This document shows, piece by piece, positions 45,729 to 57,902 of a stretch of DNA of 64,000 bases (position 1 is its first letter; each line of letters opens with the position of its first letter). This DNA comes from Hymenoscyphus infarciens (Eukaryota; Ascomycota; Leotiomycetes; Helotiales; Helotiaceae), in assembly GCA_001414345.1 (NCBI GenBank), contig LLCB01000240.1, positions 1-64,000 of the forward strand. The letters are read 5' to 3'. Made by a program: the position numbers and the translations under genes. The notes beneath the pieces were generated by a model. It saw only the letters and a list, made by a program, of their open reading frames with translations. It was not told the origin of the DNA and ran no database searches.

Positions 45729-45830
45729 TCCCTCATGGCGCAATTGGCTAGCGCGTTCGACTGTTATAAGGAGCGTTTGATGACGTGACTAGGCATCGAG
45801 AGGTTCGTGGTTCGACCCCACGTGAGGGAG
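45729..45830 (+). tRNA. tRNA-Asn (GTT) with a 28-nt intron
   Basis: A full cloverleaf can be drawn. Acceptor stem TCCCTCA / TGAGGGA (45729-45735 with 45823-45829) is perfect. D stem GCGC/GCGC closes the loop AATTGGCTA. Anticodon stem TTCGA / TCGAG has loop CT-GTT-A...A. T arm CGTGG-TTCGACC-CCACG. The anticodon GTT is at 45763-45765. The loop is interrupted by an intron at 45767-45794, one base 3' of the anticodon, the canonical position. Without it the loop is CTGTTAA, as in eukaryotic tRNA-Asn. Internal promoter boxes A (TGGCGCAATTGG) and B (GGTTCGACCCC) are present. Base 45830 is the discriminator. Confidence 0.93.
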
Positions 45831-45842
45831 TTTCTTTTTTTT
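45831..45842 (+). terminator. Pol III terminator of the tRNA gene
   Basis: A TTTC followed by a run of eight T directly after the tRNA 3' end, the standard RNA polymerase III stop signal. Confidence 0.85.
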
Positions 45843-45972
45843 CAATCTATAATTTCTAAGCTTTAAGCCCTTTGTTGCAAGTCTCCCCCTTTGACGCTCT
45901 CCGCTGGCTCTTAGAGAGCCACTCCCTGGTGTTGGATCAAGCTACCGGGATTAAGCCTGAATACAGACGCTC

Positions 45973-46059
45973 TACCTAATCTTCCTTTTTTTTTTTTTTT
46001 TTTTATATTTAAATANACCTAATCTTCCTTTTTTTTTTTTTTTTTTTTATATTTAAATA
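45973..46059. repeat. Duplicated segment around a single undetermined base (N at 46016)
   Basis: The sequence ACCTAATCTTCC, a run of T, then ATATTTAAATA occurs twice, separated by one N at 46016. This looks like an assembly join in which overlapping contig ends were not collapsed, at the left border of RIP island 2. The true length of the T-run and the true distance into the island are unknown. Confidence 0.8.
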
Positions 46060-48560
46060 GTCTTTTTAGCTGCCTAAAGCCGGCGCTATGTAGACGCACT
46101 TATTTATAGGGTTTTATCTAAAAGTAGCTTATATACTTCTTAGAGTACCTATTACTAGGCCTACTATATATATATACCTCTATACTTCTAGCTTTATATT
46201 CTAGTAATAGCTTAGTATCTCCTTCTATTTCCTCTATTCTAATTCGAATTTAATATTTTTAGTCGTTCTTATAGATAACTGATTTAGTTCTTTATAATAG
46301 CTCTTATAAGAGCTTAGTTAGCTCTCCTCTATATAAGACTAATAATAATCGTCTTCTAGTATACTATCTTATATAAAACTATCTTCTAATATATCTCTAA
46401 CCTAAGTTTCCTAGTTCTATCTTCTATTCTCTTTACTCTATAGTCTTATATCTTTTAAGAGGTATTTTACTACTTTATCTAAGAGCTACTAAATACGCTT
46501 TAAATATCTACTAATATAAATAGTAGAGAATCAGTTCTCTATAACTACTAGAGAATTAGTTCTCTACTCTATAGTTCTATATCTTCTAGAGAGTATTTTA
46601 CTACTTTATTAAAGCACTACTAAACGTACTTTAAATATCTACTAATATAAATAGTAGAGAATCTATTATCTAGTTATAAAAACCTCTCTACGTCTATACT
46701 TCTATTTATACTACCTAGGCCTCTTCTAATTACTCTATTACTATTACTAAGAGTCTTTTACCTCTTCTAGTAATTCTCTTAACTTAAATATAGTATATAC
46801 TAACTATATAGAATAACTACTATAAGTATTACCTCTAATCTTAGGTTAGTATATAACTCTTACCTTCTTAGAGTTATATATAATTCTATAGTATATCTAG
46901 AGTAGAAGTCCTCTAGTATTAGTAGATATATAGAATCGACTTTAGAGGCATTCTTAATTAGTTTGTTTTAGTAGTCTATAGATACTACTATTAAGTAAAT
47001 AAGCTATATAGGTCTTTTTTGCTAATATCTAGTATATTACTATATATAATATAGCTTCTTTATAGAAGGTTAAGAGGCCTAAAACTCTAATAGTCGTAGA
47101 TATTACTATATCGCCTTTTAACTTAAACTTAGTTCTATAGATAGTTCTAGAGATAAGATAGAACTACTAGAGATTCGTAGAATATACCGCGTATAAGTAT
47201 TAAGTCTTCGTATCTCTACTCGCTCTTCTTATAAATAGAATAAGTAGTAGTAAATACGCTTCTTCTAAGCTAGGTCGTAATATATATAAATCTACGTAGC
47301 TCTACTAAAAACACTTTTATTTCAGCGCCTCTACTAGTATTTTTATTTTTATTTTACGAAGTTTCTATATCGTACTATTCGTATATTATAACTTTCGTAG
47401 AGCTACTAATTACTACTAACTATTCTATCTACTAAGAGTAGTCTCGAGTTCTTAGAAATATTAGAGTCGTACTTAAGTCTATCTAAGAGCGATTAACTTT
47501 CAGCTTTTTATAAGAGAAAGAGAATATCTCTATTAAGATATTCTTATATTATAGACTTTTGTTCTTTTTTTCTTTTAGTTTATTTAGTTTTTTAAGCTAC
47601 TAATAAACGTTATATAAACGTATATACTTATAGAGTTTTATCTAAAATTATATTTTAAAGTATCTATTACTAAGTTTTATATCTACTATTCTAGGCTTCT
47701 TAGTAATAGCTTAGTACTTCTTTTATTCTTTCTATTTTATTACTATTATATTAGTTATTCTTATAGATAGAGTTAGCTTAATATTAATATATTATAATAG
47801 CTCTCTTAAAAGCTCTTCTTTATATAGAAATACGAATAATCGTTTTCTAGTATACTATCTTATATTAAACTATTCTCTAATATCTCTAATCTAAGTCTTC
47901 TAATTCTATCTTCTATTCTCTCTACTTTATTATTTTATATCTTTTAATAGATATTTCTACTACTTTATTTAAGAACTAATAAACGTGCTTTAAATATCTA
48001 CTTATAACGATTCTTATTAGTATAATAATTATAAATAGTAGAGACTCTATTCTCTAGTTTAATACTTCTTTTTCTACTATCTAAGTCTCTTCTAATTATA
48101 GTATTACTAATACTAGAGATTCTTTATCTCTTCTAATAACTATTTTAACTCGAATATAGTATATACTATCTATATAGTATAACTATTATAAGTATTATCT
48201 CTAATCTTAGATTAAGATATAGCTTATATCTTTTTAAAGTTAGATTATTTAATTTAATAGTATATCTAGAGTAGAAGTTCTCTAGTATTAGTAGATAATA
48301 TAGTATTAACTTTAGAGCTGCTTAAATAGTTATAGATACTACTATTAAGTATTATAAGCTATATAGATCTTAATCGTCGATACTAAGTATATTACGATTT
48401 ATAGTATTATTATAATATCGTCTTTATTAGTAGAATAACTAACTATAATAATACGCTTCTTCTATTAGCTTTAAATAAAATTAAACTATAGATTCGTAGA
48501 TAGTATTATATATAAGTAGAAGTTCAAGTATATTATCTTCTAATTAAATCTCTCTCTCTT
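46060..48560. repeat. Long direct repeat, two diverged copies
   Basis: About 46060-47560 and about 47580-48560 share many blocks in the same order: the opening with TATAGGGTTTTATCTAAAA versus TATAGAGTTTTATCTAAAA, AGTAATAGCTTAGTA, and later the ACTACTTTAT/TTTAAATATCTACT segment. A shorter duplication of about 120 bp lies inside the first copy (about 46440-46680). Divergence is mostly C/T and G/A, as expected of RIP acting on duplicated sequence. The element type is unknown. Confidence 0.6.
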
Positions 48561-49599
48561 AGTAATAAGCTTTCTATATCTATTTTTTCATCTATATACG
48601 CTTTATTATAAAACTTTTAATTTAGATTAGAAATAGAGGAAAACTTATTAAACTCTAGTTATAATAAAGAATTTAGGAAATATTCTCTAATATAAATTAG
48701 TAAACTAGATACTAGAATATATATTTAGTATAGCTAAGTACTTAGCTAGATAGCTCTAAGTAATAAGTAAAAAAAACTTATTTAAGCTTCTATAATATAG
48801 ATTTTAAGAGAAATTAACTTATATAAGATATAAATTTATTTAATAGAAAGTTAAATATTAGCTAGTCTTTTAATTCTAGTATATCTCTTTTATTATCTTT
48901 ATTTTTTAAATAAAGAAGAAAATTTTATTAGATTAAGATATTTTCTATTATATTCTCTTAGATAATAGTAGAACTTTTAATATATAGAGAGATTATTAGA
49001 TAATTAAATATACTAATAAGATTACTTATTTTTATATAAATAAAAGAGTACTTTTTAACTCTTTATTATAATATATAGTAAAAAATACTTCTCTAATCTT
49101 TTTAATTATATACTTAGTAATCTTAGAGCTTATTTAGTTCGCGCTCTTAATTCGCGAATCTCTATATAAAAGTCAAATCGATTTAATTTAATTTATAAAC
49201 CTTCTTTTAAATCATAAATCTATTTAGTAAAAAGCCTCTATTTATAAATCGAATTACTTAAATTAAGCCTTAGTACTATATTCGTAAATCTTCTATATAA
49301 AAAAGCTTAATTTATAAATACTACTCTAGAGATATATTTATAAATCGAACTTTTAATTTATTCGTACTCTATAATACTACTATAGTATATCTCTCTTATT
49401 AAGTATAATAACGTTATACTATTCTTAATCGTAGATATACTATAGATACTAGCGTAATAGTAGCTATATTAGCAGCTATATTAGTAGCTCTCTATTTTAA
49501 GAAGAACTTTATTAAAAGACCTAAGTATACTTCGAAGCTTTATAGAGTATTAGACCTTATTATTAGTCTATTTTATAAGTTATATACGTTGTTTTAGTA

Positions 49600-52400
49600 G
49601 TATTATACTAGTACTTCTTTAAATAAGCGTTAAGAAGTTATAATAGTATTATATATATACTAATATATCTTTTTAGAGAATTCTTTTTAGTAAGCAATTT
49701 ACTATATAGTTACTAAATAGTATAAGAATTCGATTTAGAAATATCGATTCGATTTATAAGCGAATAAAAAGTAGCTTATACTAGCTTAAGTTAATAAATA
49801 AATCAAGAGTTTAAAATATAAACTAAATAAGCTCTTATTTAAGACTATTCTCTTTTAATAAGTCTTAATATCTTAAATCTTTAGAAGTAATATAAACTCT
49901 TTTTTACTTCTTCTTACTAACTTATAATATTTTAAAAAAAACTTTTTATAAGTTTTAAAAGCTATATATAATATTCTTCTCTTTTTAAATATAAGTCTAT
50001 TCTTTTTTAAAACTAATAAGCTTTTAATAATCTAAGTATAAATCTTTTTTTAGATATTAAACTTAATATAGAATAGAAACTTTAAAATAGAGTTTTATAT
50101 ATAAGTAATTATTAATTTACTAGAATAGTTTAGAAAAGCTAGTATTTTATAGCTTATAAGCTCTTTTTTTCTACTAGCTATAAACTTTCTAAAATAGATA
50201 TTATCTAGTCTTTTATTTTAAACTACTTTATCTAGTAGTTATAGTTATTTTATATAAAAGAGATACTTATATCTTTAGTTAGTTTATTATTAAAAAGAGT
50301 TCTAGAAGTCTTATTTTTAAAAGAACTCTTTTTTAAAATACTACTAGTTTATAAAATCTTATTAAAACTATTATAAACTATACTTAAACTAATAACTATA
50401 GTATTTCTTTTCTCTATATTATATCTTATATTATTATTATTATTCTTATACTACGTAGACTATAAGCCGAGCTCTAAAAGTAAGTAGTATATCTTCTATT
50501 CTAGTTTATATAGTCTTTTAGCTTATTCTTCTTTATCTCTTAAGCTTTCTTATAAGTATAATTCTCCTTTTTTTTAGTTCCTACTACTATCTATTTAAAG
50601 CTTATCTCTCTAACTTAGTAATATAGTAGAAAGGTATAGTAGATTAGTATATTTAATCTACTAAAGTATATATTAGTAGTATAAGAGGTATATTTATCTT
50701 TAGAATTATTAGAGTTAAGGTCTTATCTTCTAGTATATCTTAGCTTTCTTCTTCTCTTCCTCTCTTTCTTTCGCCTCTTTCTTACTCTTCTCTCTCTTCT
50801 TAAGTAATTCTAGCGCTAGCTTATACTTCTAGAGTCTCTTAAGCTTAAGTAGCTAAGTAGTTACTCTTAGTACTAGTTTCCTATCTACTAGTGCTTCTCT
50901 TAGCTTTTATAAATTTCTAATTCTCTTCTCTAAAGCTCTTATAAGTACGTCTCTTTCTTATAGAATATTCTAGTAAAATAGAACTAGGTATTCTACTATC
51001 TTCTTACTACTTATATAAATATACTATAATATAACCTAGTTTAGTACTCTTTTTATAAAAAGGAAGGCGTTTAGCTCTATTACTTCTATTTATACTTAGA
51101 TAAGTAGTAAGCTCTTTATCTTAGTAAGCTCTTTATAGACCTTTTATAGCTTCTACTTATCTAAGTCTACTTCGTCTAACGCTTTTATATATTATATTAG
51201 GTTCCTCTCTTAAGTCCTTCTTCTTTAAGTCTCTAGGTAGTTCTTCTATTCTATAAGTATAATATTATACTTAAATCTTACTTCTTCTACTTTCTACTCT
51301 CTTTCCTACTCCTATCTTACTATCTATAAGTATAGTATTACCTTCTTTATCTTCGTTAGTCTATCTCTCCTTCTCCTCTTTAGCCGCGTTACTATATATC
51401 TATAGATGTTCTAGATTAGTTTCTCTAGCTTAGACCTTTAGAACTTCCTCTTAAAAGCAGCTACTTATAGGTTAAGATATAAGTTAATTAATATATAATC
51501 TACTTTAACTTCTAAACTTCGAACTAGAGTAGCTTTATATACCTCTATTACTACTTATAAGTATTCTAATTATTATATAGAGAAGCTTCTTACTATACTC
51601 TTTATATTCTCTTCTTTTAGTATAGTATAGTACTACGCTAACGCTTTATATATAATTATACTTCTTATTACTACTACGTATATCTATCTTACCTAGTAGT
51701 AGTCTACTCTCTACGTCTTTCTAGTAAGTCTTATAAGTATAAAAGTCTATATTATAAGCTTCTTCTAGACTCTTTCTTAGTATATCTTCTAGTTTAGTTT
51801 CTTATTAAGCTCTACTTCTTGGAACTTTATATATTCGACTAGTATAAGCCTTATCTCTTTAAACTAGACTATCTCTCTTTATAGTACTCTCGTTCTTATA
51901 AAGTATATAAGTATTATCTTTTCTAAGCTAAAAGCTATCTCTTACTTATTTACTTACTCGTTATATACTTTCTAAGCTATTTTAAATATTCTATAGTTTA
52001 CTACTATACTTTTTAATATTATAAGTAAGTTTATATTATCTATAAAGCCTATTATAATAAGTCTATTAATTCTTACTAGGTTCTTATATAACATCGAAGT
52101 AAAGAGAATAAACAGTATTAGTAATAGTACTAATTCTTATAAAACACTCTATTTAAGGTCTCTTTTATCTACTAATTATCTATTAAAGAATAGTATAGTT
52201 CTTTATCTAAAGAGAAAGCTCTTTATCTATATTACTACCTACTATAGAACCTCCTTCTCTCTTAGTATATAAAGTAGCCACGTATAGTCTACTTAGTTAA
52301 AAGCCTCTACTATGTCTAGTTAGGCTAGAGACGCGTAGCTCTTATTATTATATCTTATATTTTAATTAAGAGAGTAAATAAGACTTTTACTATATTCTAA
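49600..52400 (-). mobile_element. RIP-ruined LINE-like retrotransposon (Tad1-type reverse transcriptase)
   Basis: On the minus strand near 52130-52010 a reading frame gives ILFILFTSMLYKNLV and then GFIDNINLL, which correspond to the LINE RT blocks PQGSPLSPILFxxF and GF(V/I)DDxNLL after RIP-type changes (Gly to Glu, Pro/Ser to Leu, Asp to Asn). Further RT-like sequence continues downstream on the minus strand to about 51.2 kb. The ends of the element are not defined; limits are approximate. Confidence 0.6.
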
Positions 52401-53591
52401 AAATAGATATTATTCTTATTATTCTTTTTTATTTTTATAAGTTTTTTAATTTCTATTATATTATAAATAAGAGAGTATAAGAAGTTTAAACGCTTAGTAG
52501 AAGTAGATAATAGAGTTATTTAAATAGCTAAGTACTTATATCTTTTATAGCTTTGAATTTTATAAAATAAGATATATTAAAATAGAAACTTTATTTTATT
52601 TCTTATAAACACGTAGAATTATAGTATAACTAGTATACTATAAACTACTTTTTTAACTAAATAGAAAAGTTTATTAAATAGTAAAGAGTCGACTTCTTTT
52701 ATAGTTTATAATACTTTATCTTCTTTAGTATATATAAGACTATTTTTAAATATTTAGAATTATACTTATTATAATAGATATTCTAGTTTAAAAATATATA
52801 TATTACCTCTTTTAGAACTCTATTATATATAACTTACTTTTATAGTATACTTTAAAAGATAATTTAAAAGTATTATTATAAGTATAGAATAGTAAATATA
52901 ATAAGTCTATATCTAGCTTTATTTTAAAAATAGTTATTATAATAGTTTTCTATATATTCTCTTTTATATATATAGAAGCTAGTCTCTTTAAATAAAGATC
53001 TAGCTCTTTATATAGCTTCTAATATAGTACTAATCTCGCTTAAAGTCTAGCTTAAAAACCTTTAATAGAAATTTAAATAAGCTCTTATTACTTAATAATA
53101 ATAATAATAATTATAATATAATATAATTATATATAAAGTTTACTAAAGCTTTTCTTAAAATAATTAAAGTTAGAAAAGAAGAAATAAAAGCTAAACTCTT
53201 TTTATATTATAAACTACTTATATTATCTTCTTATTTAAATAGTAGATTAACTTATTCTTTATAATTATTACTAAAGTATTATCTAAGTAAAGATTATAAA
53301 AAGAGAGTAATTCGTTAATAATAAAGCTTTTAAACTTAGTATTAATTTTTAAAAAGAGAATATTATATATATACTTCTTTAAAGTATTACTATTATATAT
53401 TAGTTAGCGATAATAGCTCTTAAATACTCTACTAGAAGTAATATATACTCTCGAATCTAGAGAAATTTTCTTAGAATTCTATTTACTTCTTTTAATATTT
53501 ATTTATATTATCTAATTTTTATATAATTATTACTTCTAGATTTATTAATAAGTACTATTCACTTTCTTTTAAAGTTCTATATATATATTAT

Positions 53592-53947
53592 AATAGCACG
53601 AAATATATACAACTACAGTAGAGGCATATAGAAGTGCGTATAGCAGAATGACGTATATAAATACTAGGCTCTAATACGGAAGAAAAGGCTAAACTAGCCT
53701 TTTCTGACTCTAGGAGAGTAGGCTGCTATATACAAGAGGTTCGGACGACAAAAAGGGGTACGAAACCGAACAACGACATACGTCGGCTAATACAAAAGCC
53801 CGAACCCTACGAAGTACGTCCGAAAGTCCGGACGGACGTACGGACGTACGTAACCTTCCTAAATTAGATAATGCAAAACAACAACTGCTGAAAGCTAATA
53901 TATACGGCATATGCCACGTAATATCGGCTATATAGGACGGCATGCCG
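53592..53947. mobile_element. LTR-like repeat, copy A (solo, weakly RIPped)
   Basis: Starts at ATAATAGCACGAAATATA and ends near GGACGGCATGCCGTCATAT. It still has many CG and CA/TG dinucleotides, in contrast to everything around it. It is homologous along its whole length to the copies at 54.30 and 56.77 kb. No internal region accompanies it, so it is probably a solo LTR and a comparatively late arrival. Confidence 0.7.
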
Positions 53948-54301
53948 TCATATATATATCTATTAATCTACTCTTAATTCTTAAATTCTTTAGACTATCT
54001 ACTCTAAAAGCTTCTTTTAGATATATTATATATATTCTCTATATATATAAACAGTAGAGACTATAGATTATATAATATAAACTTTATATATTTTAAGTAA
54101 AAAGTTAGTCGTTTTATTTTAATAGTACTATAGATATTAGTTAAGAAGAAGTTTAATAGCTTATATTATCTTCTAAGTAATAACTAGTATAATTTCTTCT
54201 ACTTTTATAAATAGTAGACTATCTATATATACTCTTCTATTATAATCCTTTATTATTTATATTATTATATTATTATTCTTTAGTAAGCACTTATAAAAGA
54301 G

Positions 54302-54660
54302 TTTTATAATAGTACGAAATATATACTATTATCGAAGAGATATATAAGAGTATATTCGATAGAATAACATATATAACTACTAGGCTCTAATATAGAAGAA
54401 AAGAATAAACTAGGCCTTTTCTAACTATAGAAGAGTAGACAGCTATATATAAGAGATCGAATAGTACTAAAAAGGTCTAAAACCGAATAATAATATACGT
54501 TAGCTAATACTAAAGCCTAAACTCTACGAAGTACGTCTAAAAGTCTAGATATATATAACCTTCTTAAATTAGATAATATAAAATAATAACTACTAAAACC
54601 TTATATATATATAGTATATACTATATAATCTCGGCTATATAGAATAGTAGGCTATTATAT
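54302..54660. mobile_element. LTR-like repeat, copy B (left LTR, heavily RIPped)
   Basis: Same repeat as copy A in the same orientation (ATAATAGTACGAAATATA...CGGCTATATAGAATAGTAG), with C-to-T/G-to-A type differences throughout. Together with copy C it flanks about 2.1 kb. Confidence 0.7.
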
Positions 54661-56764
54661 CTCTCTCTTTTAAAAAAGACTTATTCTCGAGTCTATTTAT
54701 CTTATTATTATCGATGCTAAATTAAAATAGTATAAGTATTATATTATTATATTATAAGTTAGTTAGAGTCTAAGTTATAGCTAATCTAGTTTAAAGATAT
54801 TTTATTTATTAAGATTATTATAAGTAAAATATTAAGATAAAATAGAGACTTCGTTTCTAGTTCTTCTATATTAAAAGTAAGTATTCGCGTTTATATTTAC
54901 TAAAAGAGTATAGATCTAAGCTATCTTATAGATTAGAAAGAGTTTAAAAGAGAGTTAGAGAGTATTTATTAAGAGATAATAATAACTTAGCTAAGAGCTT
55001 ACTTCTAAGTTTCGTTCTAATAGAAAGTATACTAGATAATTATATCTAATTTGATTTTTTTTTAAATAAAACTTCTAAGTCTAGCTAAAAGTAAAAGAAA
55101 GTAAGACTCTTACTAGAGTTAGTATAGTTCTAGCTAGTGTTTATTAAATATTAATATATTTAAAATTATTATCTAAAGTCTAGAATAATAAAGTACTATC
55201 TTATCTCTTTTAGTAATTTAGGTCTAAACTAGAGTACTTAAGAACTTATTTATTATCTTCTAATTCTAATTCTACTTTAGAAGTAGTAGAAGATCTACTA
55301 TTAGATTATAGAGAGTTTAGTTCTAGACTAGATAAAGAGATATTCTCTTAAACTAAAGTACTAACTTCTTATAACTTAGCGTTTTAGTATTACTTCTTAT
55401 CTATAGCTAAAAGATTAGATACTATTTTAGTAAAGTTGTTTTTCTAATCTCTTTTCTTTATAGTAGCTAAGTTTTAGAGCTAAGATATAATCTTCTCTTA
55501 TATATAAAAGAATCTTTTTAATTCTTATATCTCTTTAAATATAGCTATACTTAAAAAATAACTCTTAAAATTAATAAAAGTTTCTTTAGCGTATTCTTCT
55601 TCTTCTTCTTCTATTCTATCTATCTATAAAGCTCTAAAAGTGTTCTAAGTATTCTTCTTCTTATAACTAGTTAAAAAGTATATATCTAAAAAAGTAATTA
55701 TAGCTTCTTAATCTTTAAAAGTATTCTAAACTATATCTAACTTATATCTAGGCTTTAAGTAGTTTCTAGCGAGACTAGTTATTATACTCTAAATAAGAGC
55801 TTTTTAGGTTAAAGAGATAGAATAATAGTTAGTATTTATATAAAGTCTATTATATACTAATATCTTCTATTATTAGTATATAAGTAAAATACTATTATCT
55901 AAAGATTTAATCTTTTTAGTTATCTTACTTTTTCGTTAAGAGATATTTAAAGCGGCTTCGGTGTTATATTAAGTAAGAGAATATTAGAAGATATTAGAGA
56001 TAGTAGCTTATTACTAAAAGAGATATAAATTTAAGCTTAGAAGCGAAGATTAGTTTAAATAAGTATTAGATTAGAGAGAGTTTAGAGTAGCGATTTATTA
56101 ACTTTAAACTATAAGCTTACTAATTCTCTTTTCTAGCTTAGCTAGCTAATCTTTTATCTTTTATTCTTCTACTTCTAAAGTTTATATAACTCTCTATATC
56201 TCTTCTATATTTAAAATGTCTTACTTAGCTTTATTATTTCTCTAAGATCTTTTATTCTTTAGTATATAGATATAATTTAGAAAGAGTCTAGAGAGTTGTC
56301 TTTTAGAAAGAGAGATATCTCTAGAAGAGAGTTTAACGTCTTATAGTAAAACTAGTTTAGAGAGACCTAAGATCTCTTAGAAATTCGATATAATATCGAT
56401 TTAGAGAGAAGAGAGTAATAAGAGCAGATTTAGAAGCTTTTTATAATAACTATAGTATATTAACTTTCTAAACCTTATATAGTATTTCTTATATAGAGAT
56501 AGTTATTAGAATTCTTAAAAACACTTAGTATATTCTAATCTCTTAATATATTAAAAATACGATTTTTACTAGTTATTTATAACTAATACTAAACTCTAAT
56601 ATTACTAGCTATCTAGAAGGTCTCTAATTTCTTAGCTATTTAAGATATTATTATAACTAATCTAATTCTAGACTAAGTTAAATTTAAAATAAAATATATA
56701 ATAGATATACTTAAATAAGATATTTTTTATACTATTACTAGTAAAGAAGAGTTTATTCTTTTTA
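54661..56764. mobile_element. Internal region of a short LTR element
   Basis: Heavily mutated 2.1 kb between LTR copies B and C. No polymerase domain could be read, and the length is too short for a complete pol gene, so this is a deleted or non-autonomous (LARD/TRIM-type) element, perhaps with a gag remnant on the minus strand. Confidence 0.5.
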
Positions 56765-57117
56765 TATAATAGTACGAAATATATACTACTATTAAAGAGA
56801 TATATAGAAGTATAGTTAATAGAATAATATATATAAATACTAAGCTCTAATATAGAGAGAAAGAATAAACTAAGTCTTTTCTAACTTTAGAAGAGTAGAT
56901 AGCTATATATAAGAGATTAGATAGTACTGAAAAGGTCTAAAACTAAATAATAATATATATTAGCTAATACTAAAGCCTAAACTCTACGAAGTACGTCTAA
57001 AAGTCTAAACGTATATACTCTTTCTAAATTAGATAATATAAAATAATAACTACTAAAACTATATATATATAGTATATACTATATAATCTCGGCTATATAG
57101 AATAGTAGGCTATTATA
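56765..57117. mobile_element. LTR-like repeat, copy C (right LTR, heavily RIPped)
   Basis: Full-length homologue of copies A and B in the same orientation (ATAATAGTACGAAATATA...CGGCTATATAGAATAGTAG). It closes the 2.8-kb element that starts at 54302. Confidence 0.7.
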
Positions 57118-57333
57118 AGTTTTATAATAGTACTACTCTAATTCTAGAGCTTAGCTTTAATTAATATAACTATTCTATCTAAGAGTTATAATACTATAGA
57201 AGTTATTATTTCTTTAAGATATTAAAAGAGTATATTAATATAAGCTTTTTAATATACGTATTATTTAGATATGTTTTAATAAAGTAAAATGCCTTTGAGC
57301 GTCAGTAATTACTAACGGCTTTAATGTATTAAA

Positions 57334-57395
57334 GCACTTTTTAATGTTCATGCGAAAAGTGGGGCTAGAAAAGCTAGTTAGTTGTATTCTACAAA
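57334..57395. repeat. Hairpin motif at right border of island 2
   Basis: GCACTTTTT...GCGAAAAGTGGGGCTAGA...GCTAGTTAG matches the motif at 27831-27878 in sequence and order, including the CACTTTT/AAAAGTG inverted pair. Confidence 0.6.
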
Positions 57396-57902
57396 GCCTT
57401 TACCCGGCGGTTGTTTTTGGTGGAGCATAACACCACACCTAAACAAGCAACTGCTTTAATCTCTGCAACGACGAGAACGAATAAGAATCCTTTCCCACTT
57501 TTATGATAAGCACAATACCTTATCACATCCCAATCCCAGCTTCTTTACACTTTGCTAGCCGTGAAGCTCGTCATAACTTCTTCATCGACCTTCTGCTTTG
57601 GGACACAACGCGTGGCGCAATGTGCCTTTGGGACTCGTACCTGGCGAGAGCTTTATATTAAGAAGCCGACACGCTAAGAGGCAGGATGATGAACAATACG
57701 CTATAAAGCTTGCTTCCCCAGAGCTTGGATTTTCGGAGGTAAGCTTGTATCATCTTCCAGGTGTAGCGTTGAAATAGACAATGTAAGTCCTACCTCGGGT
57801 GTGCTGTGGAACAATCACCAGAACCGCCTGGCCTATAATCCCAATGGCGAATTGACACTTACAACATCTTAGAGAGTCGCTACACTTTTCAAAGCCCCCA
57901 AG
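57396..57902. other. Upstream region of the S28 peptidase gene
   Basis: Normal composition resumes. No gene. A TATA-like CTTTATATTAAG occurs near 57650. This should be the promoter of the peptidase gene. Confidence 0.4.

Larger units (their letters stand above)
46060..57290. repeat. RIP island 2: 11-kb AT-rich block of ruined transposons
   Basis: As in island 1, CA/TG are nearly missing, TA is abundant and no long ORF survives. Three kinds of structure can still be read: a direct repeat of more than 1 kb (46.06-48.56 kb), a LINE-type reverse transcriptase on the minus strand (about 51.2-52.3 kb and neighbours), and three copies of a repeat of about 355 bp (53.59, 54.30 and 56.77 kb). The copy at 53.59 kb is far less mutated than the rest. 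The right border at about 57290-57400 is abrupt and carries the motif shared with island 1. Confidence 0.9.

Noticed and set aside
53710..53943. 77-codon minus-strand ORF inside island 2
   Set aside because: It lies within LTR copy A and survives only because that copy is less mutated; no protein family is suggested.
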